A stretch of DNA of 40,452 bases from Candidatus Merdivicinus intestinavium. GTDB taxonomy: Bacteria > Bacillota > Clostridia > Oscillospirales > Ruminococcaceae. The stretch is taken from NCBI GenBank assembly GCA_018713245.1, contig DVFM01000083.1:1-40452 (forward strand). Direction: 5' to 3'. Made by a program: the position numbers and the translations under genes. The notes under the pieces are model-generated. The model ran no database searches and was not told where the DNA came from. It was given only the letters and a program-made list of their open reading frames with translations. Positions 30,882-39,652 of the stretch are shown in pieces; the stretch's first letter is position 1; every line of letters starts with the position of its first letter.

Positions 30882-32021
30882 ATGCAGTTAGCCGCCCTTG
30901 CGGCGATTTTGCTTGCCATTCTCTGGCTGCAAAACTGGATTTACCGCAAATACGCCCTTCAGGACGTCCATTACCGCTGTTATCTCAGCAAGGACCAGGT
31001 CTATGAAGGGGATGAAATCGAACTGGTGGAGGAGCTGGAAAACCGGAAATGGCTCCCCCTGCCCTGGTTCAAAACGGAAATTACCGCTTCCCGGTGGCTG
31101 GATTTCGCCGACGCTCAGTCCCAGCTCACCGATAAAAGCCGCTTTGTCCCCAGCTTCTTCAGCCTTCGGAGCTACCAGAAGGTGAGCCGCCGGTGGAAGG
31201 TCACCTGCCTCAAGCGGGGGGAATTTTCCATCGACCGGGTGGTGCTGGTCACCAGCGACCTTCTGGGCAACGTCAACCAGTCCATCGGCGCGGACGTCCA
31301 CTCCTCCGTTCTGGTGCTTCCCCGCCCGCTGGACGAGGAGGCGCTGGTCAAGCCCCGGTATCTGACCGGGGACATTGTCGTCCGCCGGAGCCTCATCGAG
31401 GACCCGTTTTACAACTCCGGCGTGCGGGAATACATGGAATTCGACCCCATGAACCGCATCCATTGGCCGGCCACCGCCCGGGAGCAGAAGCTGATGGTGT
31501 TCCAAAACGACTCCACCACCCGCCAGAGCGTCACCGTTGTGCTCAATATGCAGTCCCGCTATTTCGAGCACGACAGCAAGACCATCGACGCGGAAAAAAT
31601 GGAAACCGCCATCCGGCTCTGCGCCGGACTTTTTGACTCCACCCTCACCACCGGCATGCCGCTCCGCTTTGCGGCCAACTGCTCCACCACGGACGACCGC
31701 TCCACCATTTTCACCGAAGAATTCTGGGGGCGGGATTATGTGGAGGGGCTGTTCCAGCTGCTCGCCCGGCTTCAGCTGAAGAGCACCGAGGAATTCAGCA
31801 CCTTTTTGAGCGACATCTATCACAGCCTGACCTCCACCGACCTGATTCTGGTCACGGGGTTTGTGGACAGCCGGATTGTGGATATCATCCGCCGCAAGCA
31901 GTACGACGGCGTCCATGTCCGCACCCTTCTGCTGGGGGAAATCCCCGAGGACGTGGATGCGGCCGGATGCGAAATTTTAGAGCTCTCTCCGACAGAGCTG
32001 GAAAAGGAGGCGGGGCTGTGA
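30882..32021 (+). CDS. DUF58 domain protein
   Basis: A 379-aa protein with two short hydrophobic stretches near the N-terminus (about 1-18) and a DUF58 domain. The signature is DPMNRIHWPATAREQKLMVF, the D-x-x-x-I-x-W-x-x-x-A-R pattern of the family, followed by a von Willebrand-like fold. MoxR proteins pair with DUF58/VWA proteins, so it is a probable client of the upstream ATPase. The Shine-Dalgarno AAGGAGG precedes the ATG at 30882. The stop overlaps the next gene's GTG by four bases. Confidence 0.88.
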   Translation: MQLAALAAILLAILWLQNWIYRKYALQDVHYRCYLSKDQVYEGDEIELVEELENRKWLPLPWFKTEITASRWLDFADAQSQLTDKSRFVPSFFSLRSYQKVSRRWKVTCLKRGEFSIDRVVLVTSDLLGNVNQSIGADVHSSVLVLPRPLDEEALVKPRYLTGDIVVRRSLIEDPFYNSGVREYMEFDPMNRIHWPATAREQKLMVFQNDSTTRQSVTVVLNMQSRYFEHDSKTIDAEKMETAIRLCAGLFDSTLTTGMPLRFAANCSTTDDRSTIFTEEFWGRDYVEGLFQLLARLQLKSTEEFSTFLSDIYHSLTSTDLILVTGFVDSRIVDIIRRKQYDGVHVRTLLLGEIPEDVDAAGCEILELSPTELEKEAGL

Positions 32022-33430
32022 AAAAGCGCATCACCCTGCTGGGCTGCCTGAAGCTGGCGGCCTCGCTCTGCACCATCTTTATCATCCTGCCGGTGTTCGC
32101 CTGCCTGCTGCTCGTCTGCCAGTCCCCGGCCAGCCGTCCGCTGATGCTGGCGGCCCTGGCGGCCTGCCTGCTGTCCTGCCTTATCGGGATTTTCTGCGGC
32201 GCCAAGCTCATTCCGGCGCTCTCCGGCCGCGGCGGCGCCGTTTCTGCGCTGCTGGGGAACCTGACCGTCTTTCTGGCGGCGCTGCTCTGCGGGGCGGCGG
32301 GATTTTGGGCGGGACGCACGCTTTTCCCGCTGCCGGAAGCGGGGGCTTCCTGGAGCGTCTGGTATATCCCCGCGCTGGCGGCGGCCGCCTGCCTGGTTTC
32401 CGGGTTTCTCGGCTGCCGCGTCTGGGAATCGGATTACAACGACATTCTCGGCGGACGGTTCCTGGGGGCTTTAATCATCCTGGACCTTATTTGCAGCCTG
32501 CTTTTCTGGGCGCTGAAGCAGGAGCTGGACCTGGCCGTCCTGTCCCTGACGCTGCTGACGGCGGCCTGCGTTTACGCGGCGGCCCAGAATCAGGGGAACA
32601 TTGACTACCTGATGCAGAAGCGCAGCCACAACCGCAGCATCCTTCCCCGCCGGATGCGGGGGTACAGCTTCTCCCTGATTGCCGGAATTTCGGTGCTGGT
32701 TTTTGCCGGGTATTTCCTCCGCAGGCCGGTAGCGGCGTTTTTCCGCTGGATTCTCAGGCTTCTCCGGAACGCGGCGGCTGCCCTCCTCTCCCTCCTGCCC
32801 GCCGGGGAGGGCGGCGAATCCGCCATGGAAACCGCTCCCTCCGTTTCGCAGGGAGAAACGGGCCTTCCCCCCGCGGAGGGCGGCAGCAGCGTCTTTTGGA
32901 CCATTTTCGGCATCGTCATGGTCCTGCTGTTTCTGGGGCTGGTGTTCTTCTACCGCCGGGAAATCTGGGGGGCGGTATGCGCCCTGTTCCGGAAACTGCG
33001 GGATCTGGTCTCCGGGGTGCTGTTCCGCCGGGCGCGGAACGCCGGTCCGGCCGACGCCAACGAATACTTCGAGGACAATGTAGAGGAGCTGGCCCGGGAG
33101 CCGGGGAACTTCTGGAAACGGGAAAAGCCCTATGACCTCCGCCGGTGGAAAAAGGAATACAAGGCCTTCCGCGGAATGGCGGAGGGAGAGGACAAGCTGC
33201 GGGAGGGCTACCGGCTCGCCATGCAGTACCTCCGGCTGAAAAAGGTCCCCCTGTCCCCGCCGGACACCCCGGCAGAGATCCTTGCAAAGAACGGGAGCGT
33301 CCTTCCGCCGGAACTTTTCGCCCGGGTAACCGAAAGCTACTGCCTGGCCCGCTACGGCGGAATATCACCGGACGGCGCGGACTCCGCCCGGATGGAAGAA
33401 ATGCTGGCGGCATGCGGCCGGAGGGACTGA
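32018..33430 (+). CDS. Membrane protein with C-terminal DUF4129-like domain
   Basis: A 470-aa membrane protein. Hydrophobic segments occur in the first ~190 residues (four or five), at about 218-235 and at about 295-315. The region 250-280 is a proline- and serine-rich linker. The cytosolic C-terminus (about 375-470) has YRLAMQYLRLKKVPLSP and DTPAEILAKNG, the DUF4129 pattern (long helix then TPxE). DUF4129 normally follows a transglutaminase-like domain, which is absent here. The GTG at 32018 overlaps the DUF58 stop and has AAAAGGAGGCGG upstream. It completes the MoxR operon. Function is not known. Confidence 0.72.
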   Translation: MKKRITLLGCLKLAASLCTIFIILPVFACLLLVCQSPASRPLMLAALAACLLSCLIGIFCGAKLIPALSGRGGAVSALLGNLTVFLAALLCGAAGFWAGRTLFPLPEAGASWSVWYIPALAAAACLVSGFLGCRVWESDYNDILGGRFLGALIILDLICSLLFWALKQELDLAVLSLTLLTAACVYAAAQNQGNIDYLMQKRSHNRSILPRRMRGYSFSLIAGISVLVFAGYFLRRPVAAFFRWILRLLRNAAAALLSLLPAGEGGESAMETAPSVSQGETGLPPAEGGSSVFWTIFGIVMVLLFLGLVFFYRREIWGAVCALFRKLRDLVSGVLFRRARNAGPADANEYFEDNVEELAREPGNFWKREKPYDLRRWKKEYKAFRGMAEGEDKLREGYRLAMQYLRLKKVPLSPPDTPAEILAKNGSVLPPELFARVTESYCLARYGGISPDGADSARMEEMLAACGRRD

Positions 33431-33454
33431 AAACTGCGAAGGAGAGATCATCCA

Positions 33455-33922
33455 ATGAACATCAGACGCGCCGAAGAACGGGATATGGAAGTCATCGACC
33501 GGCTTCTCTTTCAGGTGGCGGCCATCCATCACGAAGGCCGGCCGGACCTGTTCAAACCGGCATCCAAAAAATACACCGACGGGCAGCTCCGCGCCCTGAT
33601 TCACGATGACAGCCGCCCCATCTTTGTGGCGGAGGACGGCGGGGAAGTGCTGGGATATGCCTTCTGCGTCTTTCAGCAGCACATCGGAAACAATCACCTG
33701 ACGGACATTAAGACCCTGTATATCGACGACCTCTGCGTGGAAGAAAAGAGCCGGGGGAAGCATGTGGGGACGGCGCTGTACAACGCTGTGCTGGATTTTG
33801 CCCGCGCAAACGGCTGCTACAATGTCACCCTGAACGTCTGGAGCTGCAACGAGTCCGCCCGGAAATTCTACGAGAGCCTGGGGCTGGTTCCCCAGAAAAT
33901 CGGCATGGAAAAGATTCTGTGA
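33455..33922 (+). CDS. GNAT-family N-acetyltransferase
   Basis: A 155-aa acetyltransferase of the GNAT fold. The N-terminal NIRRAEERDMEVIDRLL, the strand DDLCVEEKSRGKHVGTALY (motif A, with the Arg-Gly-Lys pyrophosphate loop) and the C-terminal NESARKFYESLGL are all typical of the RimI-like group. The acceptor is unknown and could be a protein N-terminus or a small molecule. The ATG at 33455 follows GAAGGAGAG. It is 24 bp downstream of the DUF4129 gene and 16 bp upstream of the sialidase-like gene. Confidence 0.88.
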   Translation: MNIRRAEERDMEVIDRLLFQVAAIHHEGRPDLFKPASKKYTDGQLRALIHDDSRPIFVAEDGGEVLGYAFCVFQQHIGNNHLTDIKTLYIDDLCVEEKSRGKHVGTALYNAVLDFARANGCYNVTLNVWSCNESARKFYESLGLVPQKIGMEKIL

Positions 33923-33938
33923 CCCGCTGGGAGGCTTT

Positions 33939-35018
33939 ATGAAACGAATTTTGATCCGCCGCCTGCTGGACCTGGCCCCCGCTCCCGGGAACCCCCGCAG
34001 CAGCGAAGGCGCTTTTTTCACCAAACCGGACGGCGAAATGCTGTTTGTCTATTCCCGCTTCAAGGGCTCCGACGCGGCGGACAATGCGGCGGCGGACCTC
34101 TGCCTGCTGTCCTCCCGGGACGGCGGGGAGCGGTTTGAGAATCCCCGCATCCTGTTCACCTGCGGGGAGGACGGGGCCAAAAACATCATGTCCGTCTCCC
34201 TGCTCCCCATGGAAAACGGGGACATCGGGCTGTTCTACCTGTTGCGCAGGACCGACGCGCTGATGCAGATGGTCCTGCGACGGTCGGCAGACGGCGGCGC
34301 GACCTGGGGGGAGCGGGTGCTCTGCACGCCGAAAGAGGGGCGCTTTGTGGTCAACAATGACCGTGTGGTCCGTCTATCGGATGGTTCCATTCTGATCCCC
34401 GCGGCCTTTCATCCGGGAACGGAGGGCATCGGTCCGGAGGAAGCGGCCCTCTTTTTCCGCTCGCGGGACGACGGGCGCAGCTGGGAGGAGCTGCCGGGCT
34501 GCTGCCGTCTGGAGGGGCTTTCCGCGTCCCGCTCCGGCCTGCAGGAACCGGGGGTTATAGAGCTTTCTCCCGGCAGGCTTTGGGGCTGGGCCCGGACCGA
34601 TTTGGGGCGGCAGTACCAGTTTGTCTCCAATGACGGCGGAGAAAGCTGGTCGCAGCCGGAACCCTCGCAGTTTACCGCTCCCCTCTCCCCTCTTTCCATG
34701 AAGCGCGGGCCGGACGGAAGGCTTTACGCGGTCTGGAATCCGGTGCCGCTTTACAACGGGCGTTCCGCTTTTTCCGGGAGCGCCTGGACCGGCGGCCGCA
34801 CGCCTCTGGTCATTGCGGCCAGCGGGGACAACGGGCGCACTTTCGGCGAGCCGGCGGTGCTGGAGGACAATCCCGGCGCCGGATACTGCTACTGCGCCAT
34901 GCATTTTACAGAGCGCGGCCTGCTGCTGGGATACTGCGCAGGCGGTGAGGAGGACGGCTCCTGCCTTGCCCGCACCCGCCTGAGCCTGGTTCCCGCGGGA
35001 GAGCTTTCCCGGATATAA
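33939..35018 (+). CDS. Sialidase-like BNR-repeat beta-propeller protein
   Basis: A 359-aa six-bladed beta-propeller of the sialidase superfamily. Five Asp-box-like motifs (S-x-D-x-G-x-x-W/F) are visible: SSRDGGERFENP, SADGGATWGE, SRDDGRSWEE, SNDGGESWSQ and SGDNGRTFGE. No signal peptide is present, so it is intracellular. The catalytic Arg triad and the FRIP motif of true sialidases are not obvious, so it may be a glycoside hydrolase of another specificity or a lyase-like enzyme. The start at 33939 has GGGAGG upstream. It is followed by a long terminator hairpin. Confidence 0.75.
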   Translation: MKRILIRRLLDLAPAPGNPRSSEGAFFTKPDGEMLFVYSRFKGSDAADNAAADLCLLSSRDGGERFENPRILFTCGEDGAKNIMSVSLLPMENGDIGLFYLLRRTDALMQMVLRRSADGGATWGERVLCTPKEGRFVVNNDRVVRLSDGSILIPAAFHPGTEGIGPEEAALFFRSRDDGRSWEELPGCCRLEGLSASRSGLQEPGVIELSPGRLWGWARTDLGRQYQFVSNDGGESWSQPEPSQFTAPLSPLSMKRGPDGRLYAVWNPVPLYNGRSAFSGSAWTGGRTPLVIAASGDNGRTFGEPAVLEDNPGAGYCYCAMHFTERGLLLGYCAGGEEDGSCLARTRLSLVPAGELSRI

Positions 35019-35032
35019 CCGCCTTTTAACAG

Positions 35033-35104
35033 AAAAAACAGCCGATGCGCCGGATGCAGACGGGGGAATTTCCCACCGCATGCACCCGGCGCATCCTGTT
35101 TTCA
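35033..35104 (+). terminator. Long terminator hairpin after the sialidase-like gene
   Basis: The 10-bp arms gatgcgccgg (35044-35053) and ccggcgcatc (35086-35095) are perfect. Outside them aaaacag and tgtttt extend the stem. The inner loop contains an additional small hairpin (ggg...ccc, atgc...gcat). A short T-run follows. Confidence 0.75.
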
Positions 35105-35141
35105 TAGAATAGAACATCCCAATCGAAAGAGGTGTTGACCA

Positions 35142-35315
35142 TTGGAGAATAAGGAAACCTGTCAGTGCCTGGACTCCCTTCCGCTGGCCATGGCCTATGT
35201 TCCCATGCAGAAATGGGCGGACACATATGCGCCGGCAGCAGCCATTGACAGAGGAACGATTTTTCCGGAATTGGATCTTCCGTTCATCGGGGAGGAGGCT
35301 GTAAAAAATGGATAG
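35142..35315 (+). CDS. cotJA: Spore coat protein CotJA
   Basis: A 57-aa CotJA. It is recognised by LPLAMAYVPMQKW and RGTIFPELDLPFIG, the conserved core of the family. The start is the TTG at 35142, with AAAGAGGTG eight bases upstream; this short TTG-initiated gene is easily missed. The stop overlaps the cotJB ATG by eight bases. CotJA is required with CotJC for a coat-associated assembly in spore formers, expressed in the mother cell. A sigma-E-like -10 (CATAGAAT, 35103-35110) lies upstream, but no good -35 was found. Confidence 0.93.
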   Translation: MENKETCQCLDSLPLAMAYVPMQKWADTYAPAAAIDRGTIFPELDLPFIGEEAVKNG

Positions 35316-35559
35316 CAGCCAGCTTCGGCTTCTGAAAGAAATCCAGCTCGTCGAATTCACCGTAATTGAGGCGAACTTATATCTCGACACCCATCCGGAC
35401 GATCAGGAGGCCCTGCGGTATTATCAATCCGCGAAGCAGCGCCTGGAAAGCAAAACGGCCGATTATGAGGTCAAATACGGACGAATTGCGGCCGGCGAGG
35501 ACGGCCGGATGCGCTGGGCCTGGGTCGATGAGCCGTGGCCCTGGCAGATGGAGGGATGA
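35308..35559 (+). CDS. cotJB: Spore coat protein CotJB
   Basis: An 83-aa CotJB. Family landmarks include QLVEFTVIEANLYLDTHPDD, ALRYYQ and the tryptophan-rich C-terminus (WAWVDEPWPWQ). The ATG at 35308 overlaps the end of cotJA. The gene ends three bases before cotJC, so all three are translationally coupled. The protein is part of the inner coat assembly with CotJA and CotJC. Confidence 0.94.
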   Translation: MDSSQLRLLKEIQLVEFTVIEANLYLDTHPDDQEALRYYQSAKQRLESKTADYEVKYGRIAAGEDGRMRWAWVDEPWPWQMEG

Positions 35560-35562
35560 GAG

Positions 35563-36159
35563 ATGTGGCATTATGAGAAACGATTGATTCGCCCGGTGAA
35601 AGTCCAGCGCCCCGACCCGGCCGCCGCGACGGTCATCATGAGTCAGCTTGGCGGTCCCCACGGCGAACTGGGCGCGGCAACCCGTTATTTAAGTCAGCGT
35701 TATTCCATGCCTTACGGAGAGATTGCGGGGATACTGACGGATGTAGGCACGGAAGAATTGGCGCATGTTGAGATGGTTTCGGCAATCTTATACCAGCTCA
35801 CCCGCAACCTTTCCGTTGAAGAAATCAAGGAAAAGGGCTTCGCGCCGTATTTTGTCGATCACACCACCGGCATTTACCCCCAGGCGGCGTCCGGCGTTCC
35901 TTTTTCCGCCGGCGGAATCGCTTCTACCGGCGATGTTTTTGCGGACCTCAATGAGGACCTGGCGGCCGAACAGAAAGCGCGGTTAAGCTATGACAACATT
36001 CTCCGGCTGGTGGACGACCCGGATGTCCGGGACGCCATCAAATTCCTGCGCGCCCGGGAAATTGTTCATTATCAGAGATTCGGTGAAGCCATCCGAATCG
36101 CCCAGGATAAAGTGGACTCCAAAAATTTCTACGCCTTCAACCCCGCTTTTGACAAATAA
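35563..36159 (+). CDS. cotJC: Spore coat manganese catalase CotJC
   Basis: A 198-aa protein of the manganese catalase/CotJC family. The di-metal ligands are suggested by the glutamates and histidines in HGELGAATRYLSQRY, DVGTEELAHVEMV and LAAEQKARLSYDNILR plus AREIVHYQRFGEAI. Members protect the spore from peroxide and form part of the coat. Length is normal. It closes the cotJABC operon and is followed by a terminator. Immediately downstream begins the remnant of a serine recombinase. Confidence 0.94.
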   Translation: MWHYEKRLIRPVKVQRPDPAAATVIMSQLGGPHGELGAATRYLSQRYSMPYGEIAGILTDVGTEELAHVEMVSAILYQLTRNLSVEEIKEKGFAPYFVDHTTGIYPQAASGVPFSAGGIASTGDVFADLNEDLAAEQKARLSYDNILRLVDDPDVRDAIKFLRAREIVHYQRFGEAIRIAQDKVDSKNFYAFNPAFDK

Positions 36160-36173
36160 GGCAAACAGCAAGG

Positions 36174-36201
36174 AAAGCCGTCCCAATGGGGCGGCTTTTT
36201 T
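36174..36201 (+). terminator. Intrinsic terminator after cotJC
   Basis: aagccgtccc (36175-36184), loop aat, ggggcggctt (36188-36197) with one G-T wobble, then T's to 36201. The recombinase homology on the other strand begins right after this terminator. Confidence 0.88.
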
Positions 36202-36204
36202 CAG

Positions 36205-36685
36205 CTGCTTTCAGCACAATCGCATCCGCAACGTCTGCGTCCAGGGAGTGAAAATCACATCCGCCTGCACTGTATTTATTGCTGCAGAGATAATAACGGT
36301 TGTTTGACTTGGTTTTGCAGCGGTAAACCTTTGATACCAGCGCATAACCGCACTTGGCGCATTTGATTTTGCCGGCGATCCAGATGGCTTTTGCCTTCAG
36401 CGGTTTTGCCACACTTTTGTTGTTCAGGCATTTGGATCGGCACTTGAGCCATGTTTCCGAATCAACCATTCCCTGATGCGGAGCAATCACCAGAACATGC
36501 CCTTGCAGGAAATTTGTCTTCCGCGTTTTGTTCTCACCGGAATAGAGGTAGGCCCCATTTGTTCCGATAAAGTCCTCTGGATTGTTCACGATCTGGGCGC
36601 CCTGCACCTTGAAAAACTCATAGAGACGATAATCTGCTTTTACATACACGGGATTCACAATCAGCTCTCGTATCTGGCTTCAGAT
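36205..36685 (-). pseudogene. Remnant of a large serine recombinase, truncated at both ends
   Basis: On the minus strand about 150 residues match the middle of large serine recombinases. The fragment opens SQIRELIVNPVYVKADYRLY (recombinase domain), continues with GHVLVIAPHQGMVDSETW, then the zinc-ribbon CAKCGYALV and YYLCSNKYSAGGC. The N-terminal resolvase catalytic domain (with its Ser) is missing: an in-frame stop (tga) occurs just upstream. The C-terminal coiled coil is cut by the cotJC terminator. Base composition is more AT-rich than the flanks. It is probably the scar of an integrative element. Confidence 0.85.
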
Positions 36686-36694
36686 GGGACCGTC

Positions 36695-37573
36695 CTACCG
36701 CTGACCTGCTGCATGCTCGCCCATGCAAATATCCAACACCTCTCTGGGCGGCTGGATCAGGGCGTCCTCATACTGGCACTTCCACTGAATCTCCCGGCAA
36801 ATCTGGCCATCCGCCACGCCGTCTATGGTTTCACCATCCTGAATGGGGTTATCATGTTCCAGAATGTAGGACGCCACATTGTAGGCATGGTTTACCACCC
36901 AATTTGGGTCCATGTCGTGGAAGTGATACTGGAGATCCGGCAGAAACAGGGTGCTCATGCCCACCGTGTCGATGAGCATATCCTCGGCGCCCTCAATGTT
37001 GAAGAATCGGACATTGACCCCGAAGCGGATGAACCGATCCAGGCCTTCGATCTGATGGGAGCGCACATCCTCTGCCAGAAACAGCTTGCCGCAGTTCTGG
37101 AAATAGAACGCCTCACAGGTGGGGTACAGCTCCGCCAGTGCGTCGAGAAAGTCGGCGTCCAGGTTAGCCCGCTCCAACGCCGGAAGCGCCGCAGCCAGCA
37201 TATCGGTGGCCACCACCTGATACCGGCACTCTCGGAAAATCCGCTCTCGGTCCTCCTGGCAGTCCCACATCTGACTCAACAAAAAGGCATCAAAGCCTTT
37301 GCCCTTAAAGCTGTTGCACCCCATCACCATCAGCTGCACCGGGGCCTTGGCGTCCTTGAACTCCGCGATATGATCCAGAGCGGCAAAGCCCGCCATTTTC
37401 TTATCATAACAGAAGCACTCTGTTGCTCCGATGTGTTTCCCCATTACGGCAGTCATTTTCTCTTTGTCCGGCATGGGCACCGGTTCTTTGAACAGCAACT
37501 GAATGAGATAGGGTCCGCCGGGCTGGGGTCCTTTTTTGTCATCCAGGTTCTGCTGGAACACTTGATTGCTCAT
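36695..37573 (-). CDS. DUF4261 domain protein
   Basis: A 292-aa soluble protein that fits DUF4261, a family of unknown function. Recognisable elements include QLLFKEPVPMPDKEKM, MVMGCNSFKGKGFDAFLLSQ-like segment, FFNIEGAEDMLIDTVGMST, and the C-terminal DNPIQDGETIDG. No catalytic motif stands out. The ATG at 37573 follows GGAGGTGGAG. It is the most downstream of five tightly spaced minus-strand genes; its stop is about 10 bp before the recombinase remnant, and no terminator was seen there. Confidence 0.75.
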   Translation of the reverse strand: MSNQVFQQNLDDKKGPQPGGPYLIQLLFKEPVPMPDKEKMTAVMGKHIGATECFCYDKKMAGFAALDHIAEFKDAKAPVQLMVMGCNSFKGKGFDAFLLSQMWDCQEDRERIFRECRYQVVATDMLAAALPALERANLDADFLDALAELYPTCEAFYFQNCGKLFLAEDVRSHQIEGLDRFIRFGVNVRFFNIEGAEDMLIDTVGMSTLFLPDLQYHFHDMDPNWVVNHAYNVASYILEHDNPIQDGETIDGVADGQICREIQWKCQYEDALIQPPREVLDICMGEHAAGQR

Positions 37574-37601
37574 TTGGTCTCCACCTCCAGATAAATCCTT
37601 C

Positions 37602-38381
37602 TTAATAATCAAGCAGGATGGGCGCCTGCTGTTCCTCGGCAAACCGCATGGCCCGCCAGAACATGGAGAAAGCAAACTTGGCCAGGGATTGGGTGTCATA
37701 CTGGGTGTGTTCCGAGATGTCCGCTTTGCTGTACTGCCCATCCGGGCCTATGGCGCCGTCCACCGGGTATCCCCCGGTGTCGGTCCAGCTGAGGATGGCT
37801 TCCTCGTCGGCCTGCCATGCCAGTTGGTTCAGCTTCTCCAGCTCCTTCCGCAGTCCGCCCAGGGTGGCGATCACAGCCTGATCGTCGGTGGGCAGCGGTG
37901 CCTGAAAGAAGAAGGCGTCCGGCAAAGGCAGCCACCAGGTAGCCCCACGGAACAAGGACCATACCTGCTCCTCATCCGCCGCAAGGCGGGCGACCAGGGG
38001 ATGCTCCCCAAAGTCCCAGTTTTTCTCCACGGTGGGGGGCACCGGCTCCCCGTATGTATGGCAGGCGGCCACCAGCAGCATGGCGCCGAAGGCGTCCCAA
38101 TCAGGCTTATCGGTGTAGTAGGGCTTCTCGTTGTCTTCCGGCCAGGGAGTATAGGGCGGCTGACCCGGCTGGGCGATAGCGGCAAGGATCTGATCCCGCC
38201 AATTCTCCACTGCCGCCTGGACCTCAGCCGGAGACAGCTCCTCCCTGTCGTCGGCGGGCTCTCCATCCGGGGTGACCCGGTTGAAGGTATATCCGTTTTC
38301 CTCCGCCCACTGCTGAACAACAGTTTTCCAGTTGTGAGAGTAGTACCGGGTCAGCGTCCCGGCGTAGATGTCAAGTCCCAT
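37602..38381 (-). CDS. Hypothetical protein (MGLDIYAG family-like)
   Basis: A 259-aa soluble protein I do not recognise. It opens MGLDIYAGTLTRYYSHNWKT, a start shared by several uncharacterised gut Firmicutes proteins. It is rich in tryptophan and in acidic residues. Motifs include WDAFGAMLLVAACHTYGEPV, TWWLPLPDAFFFQ and QYDTQSLAKFAF. No membrane segment or signal is present. The ATG at 38381 has AAAGGAGG upstream. It sits 28 bp after rtcB and 28 bp before the DUF4261 gene. Confidence 0.7.
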   Translation of the reverse strand: MGLDIYAGTLTRYYSHNWKTVVQQWAEENGYTFNRVTPDGEPADDREELSPAEVQAAVENWRDQILAAIAQPGQPPYTPWPEDNEKPYYTDKPDWDAFGAMLLVAACHTYGEPVPPTVEKNWDFGEHPLVARLAADEEQVWSLFRGATWWLPLPDAFFFQAPLPTDDQAVIATLGGLRKELEKLNQLAWQADEEAILSWTDTGGYPVDGAIGPDGQYSKADISEHTQYDTQSLAKFAFSMFWRAMRFAEEQQAPILLDY

Positions 38382-38409
38382 AGTATTGCCTCCTTTATGA
38401 ATTAGAAAG

Positions 38410-39618
38410 TCAATCCTCGTCCCCGGCTTTGAAGTTATAGATGGGGCGGATGATCTTTACAGCATCTGCCGTGGGGCCGATATTGTTCAGAATGTCCTGC
38501 ATTCCCTTGTAGGCCATGGGACATTCGTCCAGAGTGGCTTTGCTCACCGAGGTGGTGTAAATATCCGCCATCTGTTTCTTAAACTCAGATACGGTAAAAG
38601 ACTGCTTGGCATCCGCCCGGCTCATGAGCCGCCCTGCCCCGTGGGGGGCCGAGCAGTTCCAATCCTCGTTGCCCTTGCCGACACAGAGCAGGCTCCCGTC
38701 CCGCATATTGATGGGGATGAGCAGCTGCTCGCCCGCCTTGGCGGACACCGCCCCTTTCCGCAGAATCATGGCTTCAGTGTCGATGTAGTTGTGGATGGTG
38801 GTGAACTGCTCCTCCACATGGAGCTTCATGCCCTTGACGATTTCGTCCATCATGGCCTGCCGGTTGAGCATGGCAAAGTGCTGAACGATTTTCATATCAT
38901 GAATATACTGCTCAAACAGTTCTCCGGATACATAAGCCAGCTCCTTGGGAATATTGGTCTGCTTCACATTTTTGAGCTTTTTTAGTTCCTTCTGGATTTC
39001 CTTGTCCCGGCCCTCTGCCTTCATTTGCGCGATCAACGCCGCAATTGTGGCTTCATCCGTTTTGTTTAACAGTTTATAGCCCGCCTCCTGATAGTAGCCG
39101 GCCACCTCCACCCCCAAATGGCGGCTGCCGGAGTGGACGACGATGTAGAGATTCCCCTCATCATCCTTGTCCACTTCGATGAAGTGGTTCCCGCCGCCCA
39201 AAGTGCCGATGCTCTTTTCTGCCCGAATCAAGTCTACATGGCGGGCGCAGCACAGTTCCGACAGGTCAATTTGGCTTAGATATCGATGCGCTTTTTCCCG
39301 GATGGAGAAGCCGGAGGGGATTTTCTCATAAATCAATTTGTCCAGCTTTTGAAGTTCCAACCGCGTTTCTCGAATACGGGTGGTTTCCATGCCGCAGCCG
39401 ATGTCAACCCCCACCAGATTGGGCACCACTTTATCAGTAATGGTCATAGTGGTGCCGATGGTACAGCCCTTGCCGGCGTGGATGTCTGGCATCAGCCGGA
39501 TACGGCTGCCCGCTGTAAACTCCTGGTTGCACAGTTCCTGCACCTGGGCAATGGAGGCGCTGTCCACCACATCAGTGAAAATTTTGGCTTCGTTATATTT
39601 TCCTTTAATTTCAATCAT
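38410..39618 (-). CDS. RtcB-family RNA ligase
   Basis: A 402-aa RtcB. RtcB joins 3'-phosphate (or 2',3'-cyclic phosphate) and 5'-OH RNA ends using GTP and Mn2+, repairing cleaved tRNA or rRNA. Motifs seen are VGVDIGCGM (with Asp72 and metal-binding Cys75), GGGNHFIEV, HSGSRHLG and SAPHGAGRLMSR, where His326 is the guanylation histidine. The ATG at 39618 follows GAGGAAA; the longer reading from 39645 lacks a site. No rtcA, rtcR or prfH lies in the window. It is the centre of a five-gene operon of unknown proteins. Confidence 0.93.
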   Translation of the reverse strand: MIEIKGKYNEAKIFTDVVDSASIAQVQELCNQEFTAGSRIRLMPDIHAGKGCTIGTTMTITDKVVPNLVGVDIGCGMETTRIRETRLELQKLDKLIYEKIPSGFSIREKAHRYLSQIDLSELCCARHVDLIRAEKSIGTLGGGNHFIEVDKDDEGNLYIVVHSGSRHLGVEVAGYYQEAGYKLLNKTDEATIAALIAQMKAEGRDKEIQKELKKLKNVKQTNIPKELAYVSGELFEQYIHDMKIVQHFAMLNRQAMMDEIVKGMKLHVEEQFTTIHNYIDTEAMILRKGAVSAKAGEQLLIPINMRDGSLLCVGKGNEDWNCSAPHGAGRLMSRADAKQSFTVSEFKKQMADIYTTSVSKATLDECPMAYKGMQDILNNIGPTADAVKIIRPIYNFKAGDED

Positions 39619-39652
39619 AATTTCCTCGCAATATTTATGGGGCATAACCCCG

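Noticed and set aside
38410..39618. An RtcB-PrfH ribosome-rescue module
   Set aside because: No peptide-release-factor homologue with a GGQ motif is present in the neighbouring genes inside the window.
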